A stretch of 64,000 bases of DNA from Bacteroidota bacterium. GTDB taxonomy: Bacteria > Bacteroidota > Bacteroidia > Chitinophagales > Saprospiraceae. The stretch lies in contig JAIUPL010000010.1 in assembly GCA_020160935.1 (NCBI GenBank), positions 1-64,000 of the forward strand, given 5' to 3'. Numbering within the stretch: the first letter of the stretch is position 1; each line of letters opens with the position of its first letter. The position numbers were made by a program, and so were the translations under genes. Shown here one piece after another: positions 17,901 to 26,186 of the stretch. The notes beneath the pieces are model-generated. The model did not search any database, was not told where the DNA came from, and saw only the letters and a list, made by a program, of their open reading frames with translations.

Positions 17901-18660
17901 TGGGACTTTCACCCGGGAAAGGGAACACCCGGTAAGATGCCTGGGCATTCATACCAAGGGTTGCGTCCACCTGTTTGAAATATTCGTTCGCGGAAATACA
18001 TCCTGCAGCCTGGATGCGACCAAATGCTTCCCTGCCAAATTCGCAATACACGGTATAATTGGATTTATCCAGCACTACGCCGGTAAGGGCATCCACTCGG
18101 ATGTTCCACCAGTCGCTGTTTACCTGAATTTCCACATTCCAGGCCAGCCTAATCTGGTCGGCCATTTTCTGGTAAATAGCAGACACCCGAATCGGTTGTT
18201 TGATGCCGCCATCTGCAGTAAAAACGCGTTCTTTCACATCCGGGCGATCTGAAACGGTTTCTTTCAGGTTGGAAATGCTCAACTGGATATCCTTTGCAGC
18301 AGGCCAAATGGCGTCTTCTTCGGAAAGTACATTCATTGCTGGCCGGGCATTCGTCATACCAATGGTTCGGGGCGTAAAACGGCTGTTGAAAACGACCACT
18401 TTCCCGTCTTTCAGGACGGCGGTCGATACTGCATTGTATAACTTCAGGCCGTATATTGTTTGTTGCAGATACACCCGAGTAATCTGGTCGGTCGTGTACT
18501 GATCAGAAATGTACCAGTCGTGTGCGGCTTCTTCCGCACTCAGGCCCCATTTGTCTTTGTGATCGGAGAGATACCGGGCTACGGTGGCGGAAGCATCCTG
18601 TGCAAATAGCGAAGAAGAAATAACGCAAATGCACAGTAGCAAGGTGAGGATTTGTTTCAT
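14935..18660 (-). CDS. secreted M36 (fungalysin-like) metalloprotease with PA, PKD and T9SS domains
   Basis: A 1241-residue exported protease. Order: signal peptide (to about 21); an FTP-like propeptide (25-200); catalytic domain with HEYAH at 566-570 and the third zinc ligand E594 in GEGWSDWYAL; a protease-associated insert at about 435-550 (GKIAILERGNCNF); PKD domains around 790-870 and 1090-1170 (WLWDFGDGTTSSETNP, WNFGDNTTSTLPNPTHTY); a jelly-roll-like segment between them; and a T9SS sorting domain ending MRKLVVE. The ATG at 18660 gives the signal peptide. It is divergent from prmA. Likely role: extracellular protein degradation at the cell surface or in the medium. Confidence 0.93.
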   Translation of the reverse strand: MKQILTLLLCICVISSSLFAQDASATVARYLSDHKDKWGLSAEEAAHDWYISDQYTTDQITRVYLQQTIYGLKLYNAVSTAVLKDGKVVVFNSRFTPRTIGMTNARPAMNVLSEEDAIWPAAKDIQLSISNLKETVSDRPDVKERVFTADGGIKQPIRVSAIYQKMADQIRLAWNVEIQVNSDWWNIRVDALTGVVLDKSNYTVYCEFGREAFGRIQAAGCISANEYFKQVDATLGMNAQASYRVFPFPGESPNHIAHQIITDPADVVASPYGWHDTDGVEGAEYTITRGNNVYASEDRDDDDLPGYSPDGGAALVFDFPYTPQQSPVLWEDAAITNLFYANNFMHDLSYRYGFTEEAGNYQENNYGHSGEAGDAVQADAQDGSGTNNANFSPPPDGIPGRMQMYLWTVATSDSITIDSPSGIAGVYFAPRSGFGLPVTDPLTSEVVLVEDDVAPTSDGCDLIQNGIDLFGKIAILERGNCNFVTKVLAAQNEGAIGAIVINNVAGAPFSMGGNDPSIFIPSAMVSQETGNLILAALENGPVTITIQPPQGDADHDSDVDNGIIAHEYAHGISTRLTGGPDNSDCLNNEEQMGEGWSDWYALVTTIRDGDDRFTLRPMGTYALGESPNGGGIRNQIYTTDMSVCTYTYDDLPATGGEVHNTGELWTAMLWDMTWDLIDQYGYDADMFNGTGGNNIALKLVTIGMSLQACSPGFVDGRDAILAADELLYNGANKCLIWAAFARRGLGFSADQGSSNDYSDGTGAFDLPPACLIAEFAPVADFSVDRTTACVGLATFQFTDESQNIAQQWLWDFGDGTTSSETNPVHEYAEAGVYTVKLTVTNNIGVDSTTFTDLISVNVIPAPSVSPVNTVCSGQSASLTAGLSGQGTVAEWRDSDGNLVYTGTPFVTPPLLATTTYSVSEAENVPVQHVGPAGPGTGSNHNTAFLAEILFTAEKAFTLKSALVRAQGAGPREVRLLDDSGNALITKIIDIPNGESRIDLNMDVPSAGDYSLAAGPNTNLYRDNAGVQYPFTIPGLVTITNSNAGQAGFYYYFYDWEVQETPCRSDESAVTVEVTPGPVAGFTTTQNGLTVTFTNTSTGNPTNYLWNFGDNTTSTLPNPTHTYATPGVYTVTLTVSTGGCVTEFSQAIGFTGTNTPGSAPFDVSLAPNPATGKTFLRLSGAPNGRFVQVGLYSVDGRLVRSDRFDNTPANALPMDISGLAAGMYMVKVQAENGVVMRKLVVE

Positions 18661-18798
18661 ACAGCAAAGGCTAAGTGATAAGAAAGTTTGCGGGGCGAAA
18701 TAAACAAGAGTTTGCCATTTCAATGCATCGGTGTGCGGTTATGCCCATTTTGACAAAAAGAATCCCGTTACTTTGCCTCCCTAAATTCAAACTCCCGC

Positions 18799-19623
18799 AT
18801 GGATTACTGGAAATACAGCCTTTTGACCGACCCCGACACGGCGCAGGTGCTGCTCGCTTACCTGTCGGACGCACCTTTTGATACGTTTGAAGAAACGGAA
18901 ATCGGCCTCGATGCCTACCTGCCTGCAAAGGCCTCCAAGGCCGAGGCAGATCATTTGCTCGAAGAATTGTCGCAACAGTTTCCCTTTACCATAGAACTGA
19001 CTTTTTTGCCTGCTCAAAACTGGAATGAAATCTGGGAAAGCAATTTCAAACCGGTGGTCGTGGGCAATTTTTGCGCTGTCCGGGCCGATTTTCACCCGCC
19101 GCAACCCGACGTAAAGTGGGAACTGGTCATCAATCCCAAAATGGCCTTCGGAACGGGCCACCACGAAACCACCTGGCAGTGCATTGCTGCCATGGAACAC
19201 CTGCCGCTGGCCGGCGCCCATGTGCTGGATTATGGCTGCGGCACAGGTATTCTGGCCATTCTGGCCTCTAAACTGGGCGCTGCCGATGTGGAAGCCGTCG
19301 ATATCGAGGAGGAATCCTGGCGCAATACAGTCGAAAATTCGGCTGTCAATGATGTACACAATGTGACCGCCCGTTGCGGCACCCTGAACGATGTACAGGG
19401 CCACGATTTCGACGGCATCCTGGCCAATATCAATCGAAATGTCATACTGGACTCCTTGCCCCGCCTTGCCCAACTGACGCGCCCCGGCGGCTGGCTGCTG
19501 GTGTCGGGTATCCTCGCGGAAGACGAAACCATCGTGGTAGAAACCGCCCGACAGGCAGGTTTTGAGAAAAAAAAGCAGACGCAAAGGGGGAATTGGTTGT
19601 GTGTGGAGTTTTTTAGAGGGTGA
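18799..19623 (+). CDS. prmA: ribosomal protein L11 methyltransferase
   Basis: S-adenosylmethionine-dependent enzyme that methylates ribosomal protein L11. It has 274 residues, a normal length. Seen motifs: GTGHHETT, the SAM-binding motif I DYGCGTGILAI and the NINRNV motif of PrmA. The start at 18799 is the first ATG. The last residues and stop (Phe-Arg-Gly-TGA) read into the first unit of the adjacent GTGAGAG repeat, so the C-terminal tail is partly repeat-encoded. Confidence 0.95.
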   Translation: MDYWKYSLLTDPDTAQVLLAYLSDAPFDTFEETEIGLDAYLPAKASKAEADHLLEELSQQFPFTIELTFLPAQNWNEIWESNFKPVVVGNFCAVRADFHPPQPDVKWELVINPKMAFGTGHHETTWQCIAAMEHLPLAGAHVLDYGCGTGILAILASKLGAADVEAVDIEEESWRNTVENSAVNDVHNVTARCGTLNDVQGHDFDGILANINRNVILDSLPRLAQLTRPGGWLLVSGILAEDETIVVETARQAGFEKKKQTQRGNWLCVEFFRG

Positions 19624-19815
19624 GAGAGTGAGAGATGTGAGAGGGTGAGAGTCCGTAGAGTGTACCGCTTCGCTCATTGGATTTATGTAGTAAAGTAGTA
19701 AAATCTACGGTCTCTCACCCCTCTCACTCTCTCACCCTCTCACTTCTCTAACCCTCTCACATCTCTCACTCTCTCACTCTCTCACATCTCTCACCCTCTC
19801 ACGCTCTCACTCTCT
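19612..19815. repeat. GTGAGAG heptamer inverted repeat
   Basis: The left arm (19612-19660) is degenerate GTGAGAG/GTGAGAT units. The right arm (19704-19815) is the complementary CTCTCAC series, longer and partly unpaired. The left arm ends in CCGTAGAGTGTACC, a motif shared with other elements. It overlaps the prmA stop and fills most of the 314-base gap 19624-19937 before the 1523-residue protein gene. Confidence 0.85.
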
Positions 19816-19937
19816 TTCCCCATCCATACCATTTTCCCGCTTTCATCGTTTAAGTCCGGAATCCAATAATCCAGACATATTGTATTTTTTCGCCCGGCGT
19901 TCAGACGGGCTGGTTTTCAAATGTTGTAAAAATTTCG

Positions 19938-22900
19938 ATGATCAAACAATCCTGCCTTTCCATTGCCGCCTGCCTGTTGTTTTTGGCCACGTTTTTATTA
20001 CCCAATCATGCCGATGCGCAAGCGCCAGCGCGTTTTTCGGAGGCGTCCAATGAGTATGTAGACCAACTCGGCCAGTTCATGACGGCTTCCAAGCGTCCCG
20101 ACCTGGAAGAATCGTATTCCGTTTTTAAAAAACTGTATAAAACAGGCGCGTTCACTGAAGATAATTTGAAGCACATCATACTGGTTTCCAATGTGTTGCG
20201 CGACCAGAAACTCACGCCATATCCTTATTTTAAAAACTATTTAAATGCCTTGTCGGCAGCACGTATCGATGCAGATACCACCTTGTTTCGGCGCTGGCAC
20301 AATTTTGCCGAAGCAGTGCTGATCGATGTCGAAAAAGGTAAGGTGAAACCCATCGGGCAATTTCTCGAATTTTCGGCCGATTTCATGGAGCAACGCGCCC
20401 TGAAAATCGGTGAAGGCGGCTCGGTTACCTGGAAAATCAAAAAAGGCAGTTTCGATTTTGATTACCGTGATCGGGTGCCGGTGGTAACATTTAAGGATGT
20501 CGACCTGATCGGCGCACGTAAAGTTGACTCCACCACCGTTCGGAAAACAAGTGGAAAGTTTCTGCCCTTCGACGGGGTCTGGCAGGGCCAGGGTGGCCGC
20601 GTGTCGTGGTCGGAAGCAGGGCTCGATTCATCGATTTATGCCGAACTGACAATGTATAAGGTAGAAGCGGTAAAACCCTTGTTTCAGTGCGATTCCGCGA
20701 TCATGTATTACCCTTTATATTTCAAGGAAGGCATTCCAGGCAAATTTGAAAACAACGTAGTGGTGCGTTCCCGCTCGGCATCTTCCCGGCCCGATTCTCT
20801 GCAGGATTTTCAGTTTCCACGATTCGAGTCTTTTGCCAAAGTGTTGAAAATTACCAAAATCGGCGCTGGAATCGAATATGTGGGCGGTTTCAAACTGGCC
20901 GGCAATGCGCTCTACGGGTACGGCTCGGGTAGCGAACCGGCACAGGTGCGCATTTACAACAAAAAAAGAGAACAGGTCTTCTACGGCCGCGGCCCGCTGT
21001 TCATCATCAAACGCGGCGAAAGTATCGTGGCGGAAGGCGTCGACGCCCGCCTGTATATGGATCAGGACAGTCTGTACCACCCGGCGGCAGACCTCCGCGT
21101 GGATATTCCAAAACAGGTTATCACGCTGTCGAAAGGCGACAAGGGTTCTGAACGCAACCCTTTCTTTTCCTCCTTTTACAATATGAACCTCAATACCGAC
21201 CGGATCGCATGGCACCTCAACTACGATTCGCTCGAAATAGGCGCCCGCATCGGTACGGTAAAAGGCATCGAACAAAAAGTGCGTTTCGAAAGCAGCAACC
21301 ACTTCAACCCCGCAGAATACCACAAAATGCAGATGATTTCGGATAAAAATCCGATTTCAACGCTGTACACCCTGTGGCGGAAAAGCAACCAGGACGCTGG
21401 TAATGGCCGCCTCGTTTCTGATAATGCATTTGCACAGGAACTAAATCCCAGGTTCGACTATTCCAGTATTCAGACCTTGCTGGCAGAGATGGTAGAGGAG
21501 GGCTACATTAACTATTATTTCGACCGACACGAGATAGAACTGCGCGACAAACTCGAACTATACGCCCTCGCCAGCCAGGGCAAGCGCGACTTCGACGCCA
21601 TCAACATCGAATCGGCGAGTACGCAGGCCAATGCGCACCTCGACCTGAAAACCAAGGAAACCGAGGTGTTCGATGTGCGGAAAATCGAGATCAGCCAGCG
21701 CAAACGCGTGGCAGTGATTCCTTACAACAAGGAATTTACCCTGCTGAAAAACCGCGACATGCGCTTCAATGGCCGCCTTTTTGCTGGTTTTGCCTTGTTT
21801 GAAGGCAAAGACATGCGTTTCAACTACGAAAAATTCCAGATCGAGTTCGACTCCGTGCGTCACCTCGATTTTTACATTCCCAACGGCAACAAGGATAAAA
21901 ACGGACAGCCCATGGCCGACGCCATGAACTCTACCATCGAACGCCTCTCGGGCGCCCTGCTGGTAGACGCTCCCAACAACAAATCGGGTAAAGACACCCT
22001 GCCTACATTCCCTTCGCTGCAATCGAAGAAAAACTCTTTTGTGTATTACGACCGGAAAGAAACACAGGGCGGCGTGTACACCCGCGACTCTTTCTATTTC
22101 AAACTCGACCCGTTTTCTTTCAACAGCCTCGACAGTTACACCAAGGAACAGTTGAAATTTAAGGGGGAAATGACCTCTGCCACGATTTTTCCGCCATTCA
22201 AGGAAACCATTATAGTGCGCGACGAAGACAAATCCTTCGGTTTTAAGCACAAAACCCCTGCCAAAGGTTACCCGATTTACTCCGCCAAAGGCAATTATAC
22301 CGGCGAACTGGATCTGAGCAACCGCGGTTTTCTTGGAAAAGGTACCCTCGAATACCTGACGGCCGATATTGAATCGGAAGACCTGATTTTCCGACCCAAA
22401 CAGACCACGGGTACAGCAAAAAAATTCTTCATGGAAGAAGACCGCACCAGCGCCGTAAAAGTGCCGCAGGCCAAAGGCACCAATGTGTCTGTAAACTGGC
22501 TGCCGTTCCGCGACTCGATGTATGTGGAAAGCAAGGACAAGGCATTCGAACTGTTCAAGGCGCCTGGATATACCCACAAAGGGGTGCTGGTGCTGACCCC
22601 CACCGGTCTGAAAGGGCGCGGGGTGTTCGAATGGTCGGAGGGTAAACTCACGTCCAAACAGATTTCATACGGACCCTTCCAGGCCAGCGCCGATACGGCC
22701 AACCTGGAAATCAAATCGCTTGACGGACAAGGTATTGCTTTCGACTCCAAAAACATCGATGGCGAACTGGATTTCGATGCCCAAACCGGCATTTTCAAGG
22801 CCAATTCCGAAGTGGCTACCACCACCTTGCCACTCGACCAGTACCGTACTTCGATGAACGAATTTACCTGGGATATGAAAGGTAAAACCATCGAATTTAA

Positions 22901-24509
22901 AGCCGACGAAAAGAAACCTGGCAACTTCGTTTCCATCGACCCTGACCAGGATACGCTGGCATTTCAGGGAAAAACGGCTTTGTACGATATGAAAACCAAC
23001 CTGCTGAAAATCGGCGGTGTGAAGGTGGTCAAATCGGCCGATGCGTTCGTGTATCCGCCCGATACAGCCGACATTTTTATTCAGCCCGGTGGTAAAATGA
23101 AGCAGATTACCAATGCACGTATCCTCTGCGACACGATCACGAAATACCACACGATCAACCGCGCGGTAGTAGACATTCTGGGTAAAAAACTGTACAAAGC
23201 CACCGGTTACTACGAATACAATATTCCCGGCCACAATCAGGAGGTGTTTTTCAACAACATCATTGGCGAGCGCCGCGGCCCGGGCACGCAGGCTACCAAA
23301 AACGTGCTGACCACCGCCAATGGCGACCTGGCCGAAAAAGACAGTTTTTTCATGGCCACCAAGGTGCGTTTTAAAGGCCAGATCATCTTACGCGGCAACC
23401 AGCCGAATATGCGTTTTGAAGGCTTCGCCAAACTGGATGCAGAAAAACTGCCCAACAACCAGTGGTTCAGCGTGTACACCGAAGTGGATAAAAACAACCC
23501 GGTGATTCGGATCAAAAAAGCCGAAAATGAAACCGAAGATCCGCTCGTAACCGGATTTTTCCTCTCGCGCGAACTCGGCGATATGTACCCGCGCGTGCTG
23601 CTGCCTGCCTATGCGCGGGTCGACCGGCCGATCCTCAATTGCCAGGATGTGTTCACCTATGACGCCAAAAATGACCGCTTCATTTTCGGCGACTCTGCCA
23701 AAATCGTGGGCGCCAGCCCCTGGCGCGGCAGCCGCATGGTGTTCGACAACAGGGTAGGTACTCTCCAGGCAGAAGGTCCGCTCAACCTGGGTTCCGGCCT
23801 CGCGTACATGAAGGTGAAAGGCGCCGGTCGCCTCAAATCGGATTTCAATACCGTAACCGACAGCACGGGCTACAATGTAACCGGCGAGTTTATGACCGGC
23901 ATGGAAATGATCATTCCGAAAGCGCTGATGGACATCATGGTCAACGACATCAAAGCCGCCAGTTTTGATGCCCAGGTGGCCATTTACAATACCAACAATG
24001 CGTTTTACCAACCGGCCGTCAGCGAGTTTGTCAGCAGCGACAACGACATGACGGAAGTGATGGCCAACCTGCAAAGCAATTTCATCAACCTGCCCAAAAA
24101 AGACAACAACTTCGCATTCATGCTGGGCCGCCACCCGGTGATCTGGAATGCAGAATATCAATCGTTTCTGAGCCTGGAAGATAAAATCCCGGTGGTGGCT
24201 ATCAACGGCGAACCTTTCAACAAGGTGCTGACTACCTTTGTGGAATACAAAATGCCGGGCAACCAGGACGACCGTTTTTACCTGTACATAAAACCTTCCG
24301 CCGATCTGTGGTATTTCTTTGGTTATCAATCCGGTACACTGAATGTAGTGTCCAGCAGCACCAAATTCAATGACGCCCTCCTGGCCCTGAAAAGCAAGGA
24401 TACGCAGATCAAAATGCCCGACGGAGAAACCTATGAAATCGTAGCCGCCAACCCTTCATTGGCAGATGCATTTGTGAATCGGGTGAGAGCGGGGAGGAAA
24501 AAAGAATGA
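19938..24509 (+). CDS. very large exported protein of unknown function
   Basis: A 1523-residue protein with an N-terminal signal peptide cleaved near HADAQA (residue about 28) and no obvious T9SS domain or membrane helices. The first 150 residues look helical. The rest is a long series of beta-strand-rich segments with short recurring patterns, such as LYMDQDSLYHPAADLRVDIP and ARILCDTITKYHTINRAVVD, reminiscent of OstA/LptA-like or AsmA-like beta repeats. I do not recognise the family with confidence. A periplasmic or outer-membrane bridging or scaffold role is a hypothesis from size, export and beta-repeat character. Codon use matches its neighbours, and it appears to be a single-gene unit. 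Confidence 0.8.
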   Translation: MIKQSCLSIAACLLFLATFLLPNHADAQAPARFSEASNEYVDQLGQFMTASKRPDLEESYSVFKKLYKTGAFTEDNLKHIILVSNVLRDQKLTPYPYFKNYLNALSAARIDADTTLFRRWHNFAEAVLIDVEKGKVKPIGQFLEFSADFMEQRALKIGEGGSVTWKIKKGSFDFDYRDRVPVVTFKDVDLIGARKVDSTTVRKTSGKFLPFDGVWQGQGGRVSWSEAGLDSSIYAELTMYKVEAVKPLFQCDSAIMYYPLYFKEGIPGKFENNVVVRSRSASSRPDSLQDFQFPRFESFAKVLKITKIGAGIEYVGGFKLAGNALYGYGSGSEPAQVRIYNKKREQVFYGRGPLFIIKRGESIVAEGVDARLYMDQDSLYHPAADLRVDIPKQVITLSKGDKGSERNPFFSSFYNMNLNTDRIAWHLNYDSLEIGARIGTVKGIEQKVRFESSNHFNPAEYHKMQMISDKNPISTLYTLWRKSNQDAGNGRLVSDNAFAQELNPRFDYSSIQTLLAEMVEEGYINYYFDRHEIELRDKLELYALASQGKRDFDAINIESASTQANAHLDLKTKETEVFDVRKIEISQRKRVAVIPYNKEFTLLKNRDMRFNGRLFAGFALFEGKDMRFNYEKFQIEFDSVRHLDFYIPNGNKDKNGQPMADAMNSTIERLSGALLVDAPNNKSGKDTLPTFPSLQSKKNSFVYYDRKETQGGVYTRDSFYFKLDPFSFNSLDSYTKEQLKFKGEMTSATIFPPFKETIIVRDEDKSFGFKHKTPAKGYPIYSAKGNYTGELDLSNRGFLGKGTLEYLTADIESEDLIFRPKQTTGTAKKFFMEEDRTSAVKVPQAKGTNVSVNWLPFRDSMYVESKDKAFELFKAPGYTHKGVLVLTPTGLKGRGVFEWSEGKLTSKQISYGPFQASADTANLEIKSLDGQGIAFDSKNIDGELDFDAQTGIFKANSEVATTTLPLDQYRTSMNEFTWDMKGKTIEFKADEKKPGNFVSIDPDQDTLAFQGKTALYDMKTNLLKIGGVKVVKSADAFVYPPDTADIFIQPGGKMKQITNARILCDTITKYHTINRAVVDILGKKLYKATGYYEYNIPGHNQEVFFNNIIGERRGPGTQATKNVLTTANGDLAEKDSFFMATKVRFKGQIILRGNQPNMRFEGFAKLDAEKLPNNQWFSVYTEVDKNNPVIRIKKAENETEDPLVTGFFLSRELGDMYPRVLLPAYARVDRPILNCQDVFTYDAKNDRFIFGDSAKIVGASPWRGSRMVFDNRVGTLQAEGPLNLGSGLAYMKVKGAGRLKSDFNTVTDSTGYNVTGEFMTGMEMIIPKALMDIMVNDIKAASFDAQVAIYNTNNAFYQPAVSEFVSSDNDMTEVMANLQSNFINLPKKDNNFAFMLGRHPVIWNAEYQSFLSLEDKIPVVAINGEPFNKVLTTFVEYKMPGNQDDRFYLYIKPSADLWYFFGYQSGTLNVVSSSTKFNDALLALKSKDTQIKMPDGETYEIVAANPSLADAFVNRVRAGRKKE

Positions 24510-24512
24510 AAG

Positions 24513-24637
24513 TGAGTTATGAGTTTTTAAGTTATGAGTTATGAGTTATACGCACGTTGCTATCGGCTACTGTAAAAATGAAGCCAATAGCAATGTGAGT
24601 ATAACTCATAACTCATAACTTAAAAACTCATAACTTC
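24513..24637. repeat. GAGTTAT heptamer inverted repeat between convergent genes
   Basis: Arms 24513-24551 and 24601-24637 are complementary series of GAGTTAT/AAGTTAT units with matching TTTTTAA interruptions. They flank a loop that itself pairs partly (CGTTGCTATCGGCTAC with GAAGCCAATAGCAATG). The right arm overlaps the last 18 bases of folP, supplying its final residues and TAA stop. Confidence 0.88.
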
Positions 24638-25450
24638 AAAAAGCCTCATCGTCTGTACCGCTTCCCTCACATCATGTACCCGCAGGATGCATGCGCCTTG
24701 CTGCAATGCCACCATATTCAGGGCTGTTGTGCCATTCAGGGCCTGATCGGGTGAGATACCGAGAAACTTGTAGGTCATTGATTTTCTGGATAGTCCGGCC
24801 AGTACTGGCAATCCGGTTGCTTTTCCAAAAACGTGCAGGTTTTTGAGAAGGGTATAATTGTGCGCGATAGTTTTCCCAAAACCAAAACCCGGGTCGAGAA
24901 TAATGTCTTGGATCCCCAGGCTGCGAAGTTTCTGAACTTCTGCTATCAAAAAGTCGAGTACTTCCGTTACCACATTTTCATAAACAGGGTTCTTTTGCAT
25001 ATCGGCGGGGGTACCTTTCATGTGCATCAGAATGTAGGGCACATCGAGCGCCGCCACTGTGTCGTACATCGACGGGTCGAGCCGGCCGGCTGAAATGTCG
25101 TTGACAATGGCGGCGCCTGTTTCCACCGCTGCGCGGGCTACGGAAGCGCGCCAGGTATCGACGGAAATCAGGGCCTCGGGGAATCGCTTCAGGATGTCTT
25201 CAATGACAACTGTCACCTTATTTCGCTCCTCCTCTTCTGGCACTTCCACGGCTCCCGGGCGGGAAGATGCACCGCCTACATCGAGGATATCGGCGCCTTC
25301 TTCTAACATTTTTGCCGCCTGCTGTATCCATGCGTCACTTTTGGTGTACCTACCGCCATCATAAAAGGAGTCGGACGTAATATTCAGGATCCCCATGATT
25401 TTGGGGCTCGACAAATCGAGCAAACGACCTTTACAGGAAAGAGTAGGCAT
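24620..25450 (-). CDS. folP: dihydropteroate synthase
   Basis: Condenses 6-hydroxymethyl-dihydropterin pyrophosphate with p-aminobenzoate in folate synthesis. It has 276 residues, a normal length. Seen motifs: MGILNITSDSFYDGG, DVGGASSRPG, SVDTWRASVA, VNDISAG, DPGFGFGKT and AGLSRKS, in the order of the TIM-barrel family. The last five codons and stop (EVMSF-stop) lie inside the GAGTTAT-type repeat arm. It is divergent from ppa. Confidence 0.96.
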   Translation of the reverse strand: MPTLSCKGRLLDLSSPKIMGILNITSDSFYDGGRYTKSDAWIQQAAKMLEEGADILDVGGASSRPGAVEVPEEEERNKVTVVIEDILKRFPEALISVDTWRASVARAAVETGAAIVNDISAGRLDPSMYDTVAALDVPYILMHMKGTPADMQKNPVYENVVTEVLDFLIAEVQKLRSLGIQDIILDPGFGFGKTIAHNYTLLKNLHVFGKATGLPVLAGLSRKSMTYKFLGISPDQALNGTTALNMVALQQGACILRVHDVREAVQTMRLFEVMSF

Positions 25451-25560
25451 GAGAGAGAGGTGAGAAGCGAGAGGTGAGAGGTGAGAGATTTACGCGTAAA
25501 GGTAAATACAAATCTGTCGTGCTGCGGCATTCATCATTCATCGCTCATCATTCATCATTA
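25451..25560. repeat. two unpaired heptamer tracts in the folP-ppa divergent gap
   Basis: 25451-25489 is a run of GAGAGGT/GAGAAGC units beginning directly at the folP start codon. 25528-25560 is a run of ATTCATC/GCTCATC units. Neither has a complementary arm nearby, unlike the elements at convergent ends. The second tract lies in the ppa leader. Confidence 0.7.
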
Positions 25561-25594
25561 TCAACTACATTTACTGCCGAAAACGACCTTTTAC

Positions 25595-26134
25595 ATGAAC
25601 CATCTTGCTTTACCTTCTTTTTCTGCTGAAGGCCATTTACAGGCTGTGATTGAAATACCAGCCGGCACCAATACCAAATACGAATACAACAAGCAACTGC
25701 TTCAGTTTCAACCCGATATACGAAACGGCCAACCGCGCCGGGTTGATTTTATGTCTTATCCGGTGAATTACGGATTTATTCCTTCTACCAAAATGGACAA
25801 GGAACGCGGCGGCGATGGCGACCCACTGGATGTGCTGGTGCTGGCCGAACATATTCCTACGGGAAGTGTGGTGCCTGTGGTACCCATCGGTTTGCTGTTG
25901 CTGAAAGACCTGGGCGAACTTGACAACAAAGTGTTGGCCATACCGGTCGATGCCTCCAAAAGAATCATAAAAGCCACAGATTGGGTTGGCTTTCAACGAG
26001 ATTACAGCGCGATTCGCCATATTTTTGAAATGTTTTTCACCTATTACGACGGTCTGGGTACCATGACCATCATGGGCTGGTCCGACGAAACGGCCGCACT
26101 CGAAGAGGTTAAAAAATGGCAAACAGCCTCCTGA
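25595..26134 (+). CDS. ppa: inorganic pyrophosphatase, family I
   Basis: Hydrolyses pyrophosphate to two phosphates, driving biosynthetic reactions. It has 179 residues from the ATG at 25595; earlier in-frame codons lie in a repeat tract. Seen motifs: EIPAGTNTKYEYNK, VDFMSYPVNYGFIPST and the metal-binding GDGDPLDVLVL. The length and motif order are those of bacterial soluble PPases. It is followed by the GNAT-like gene after 52 bp in the same direction. Confidence 0.95.
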   Translation: MNHLALPSFSAEGHLQAVIEIPAGTNTKYEYNKQLLQFQPDIRNGQPRRVDFMSYPVNYGFIPSTKMDKERGGDGDPLDVLVLAEHIPTGSVVPVVPIGLLLLKDLGELDNKVLAIPVDASKRIIKATDWVGFQRDYSAIRHIFEMFFTYYDGLGTMTIMGWSDETAALEEVKKWQTAS

Positions 26135-26186
26135 AAACAACCATTTCCATTCTCCTGCGTTTTCTTTGCCGCATCGAATAAGACCC

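Noticed and set aside
18661-18723. Longer start for the M36 protease (MKWQTLV...)
   Set aside because: The downstream ATG at 18660 gives a clean signal peptide; the extension shows no conservation-like pattern and its resemblance to the end of the M43 protease is coincidental.
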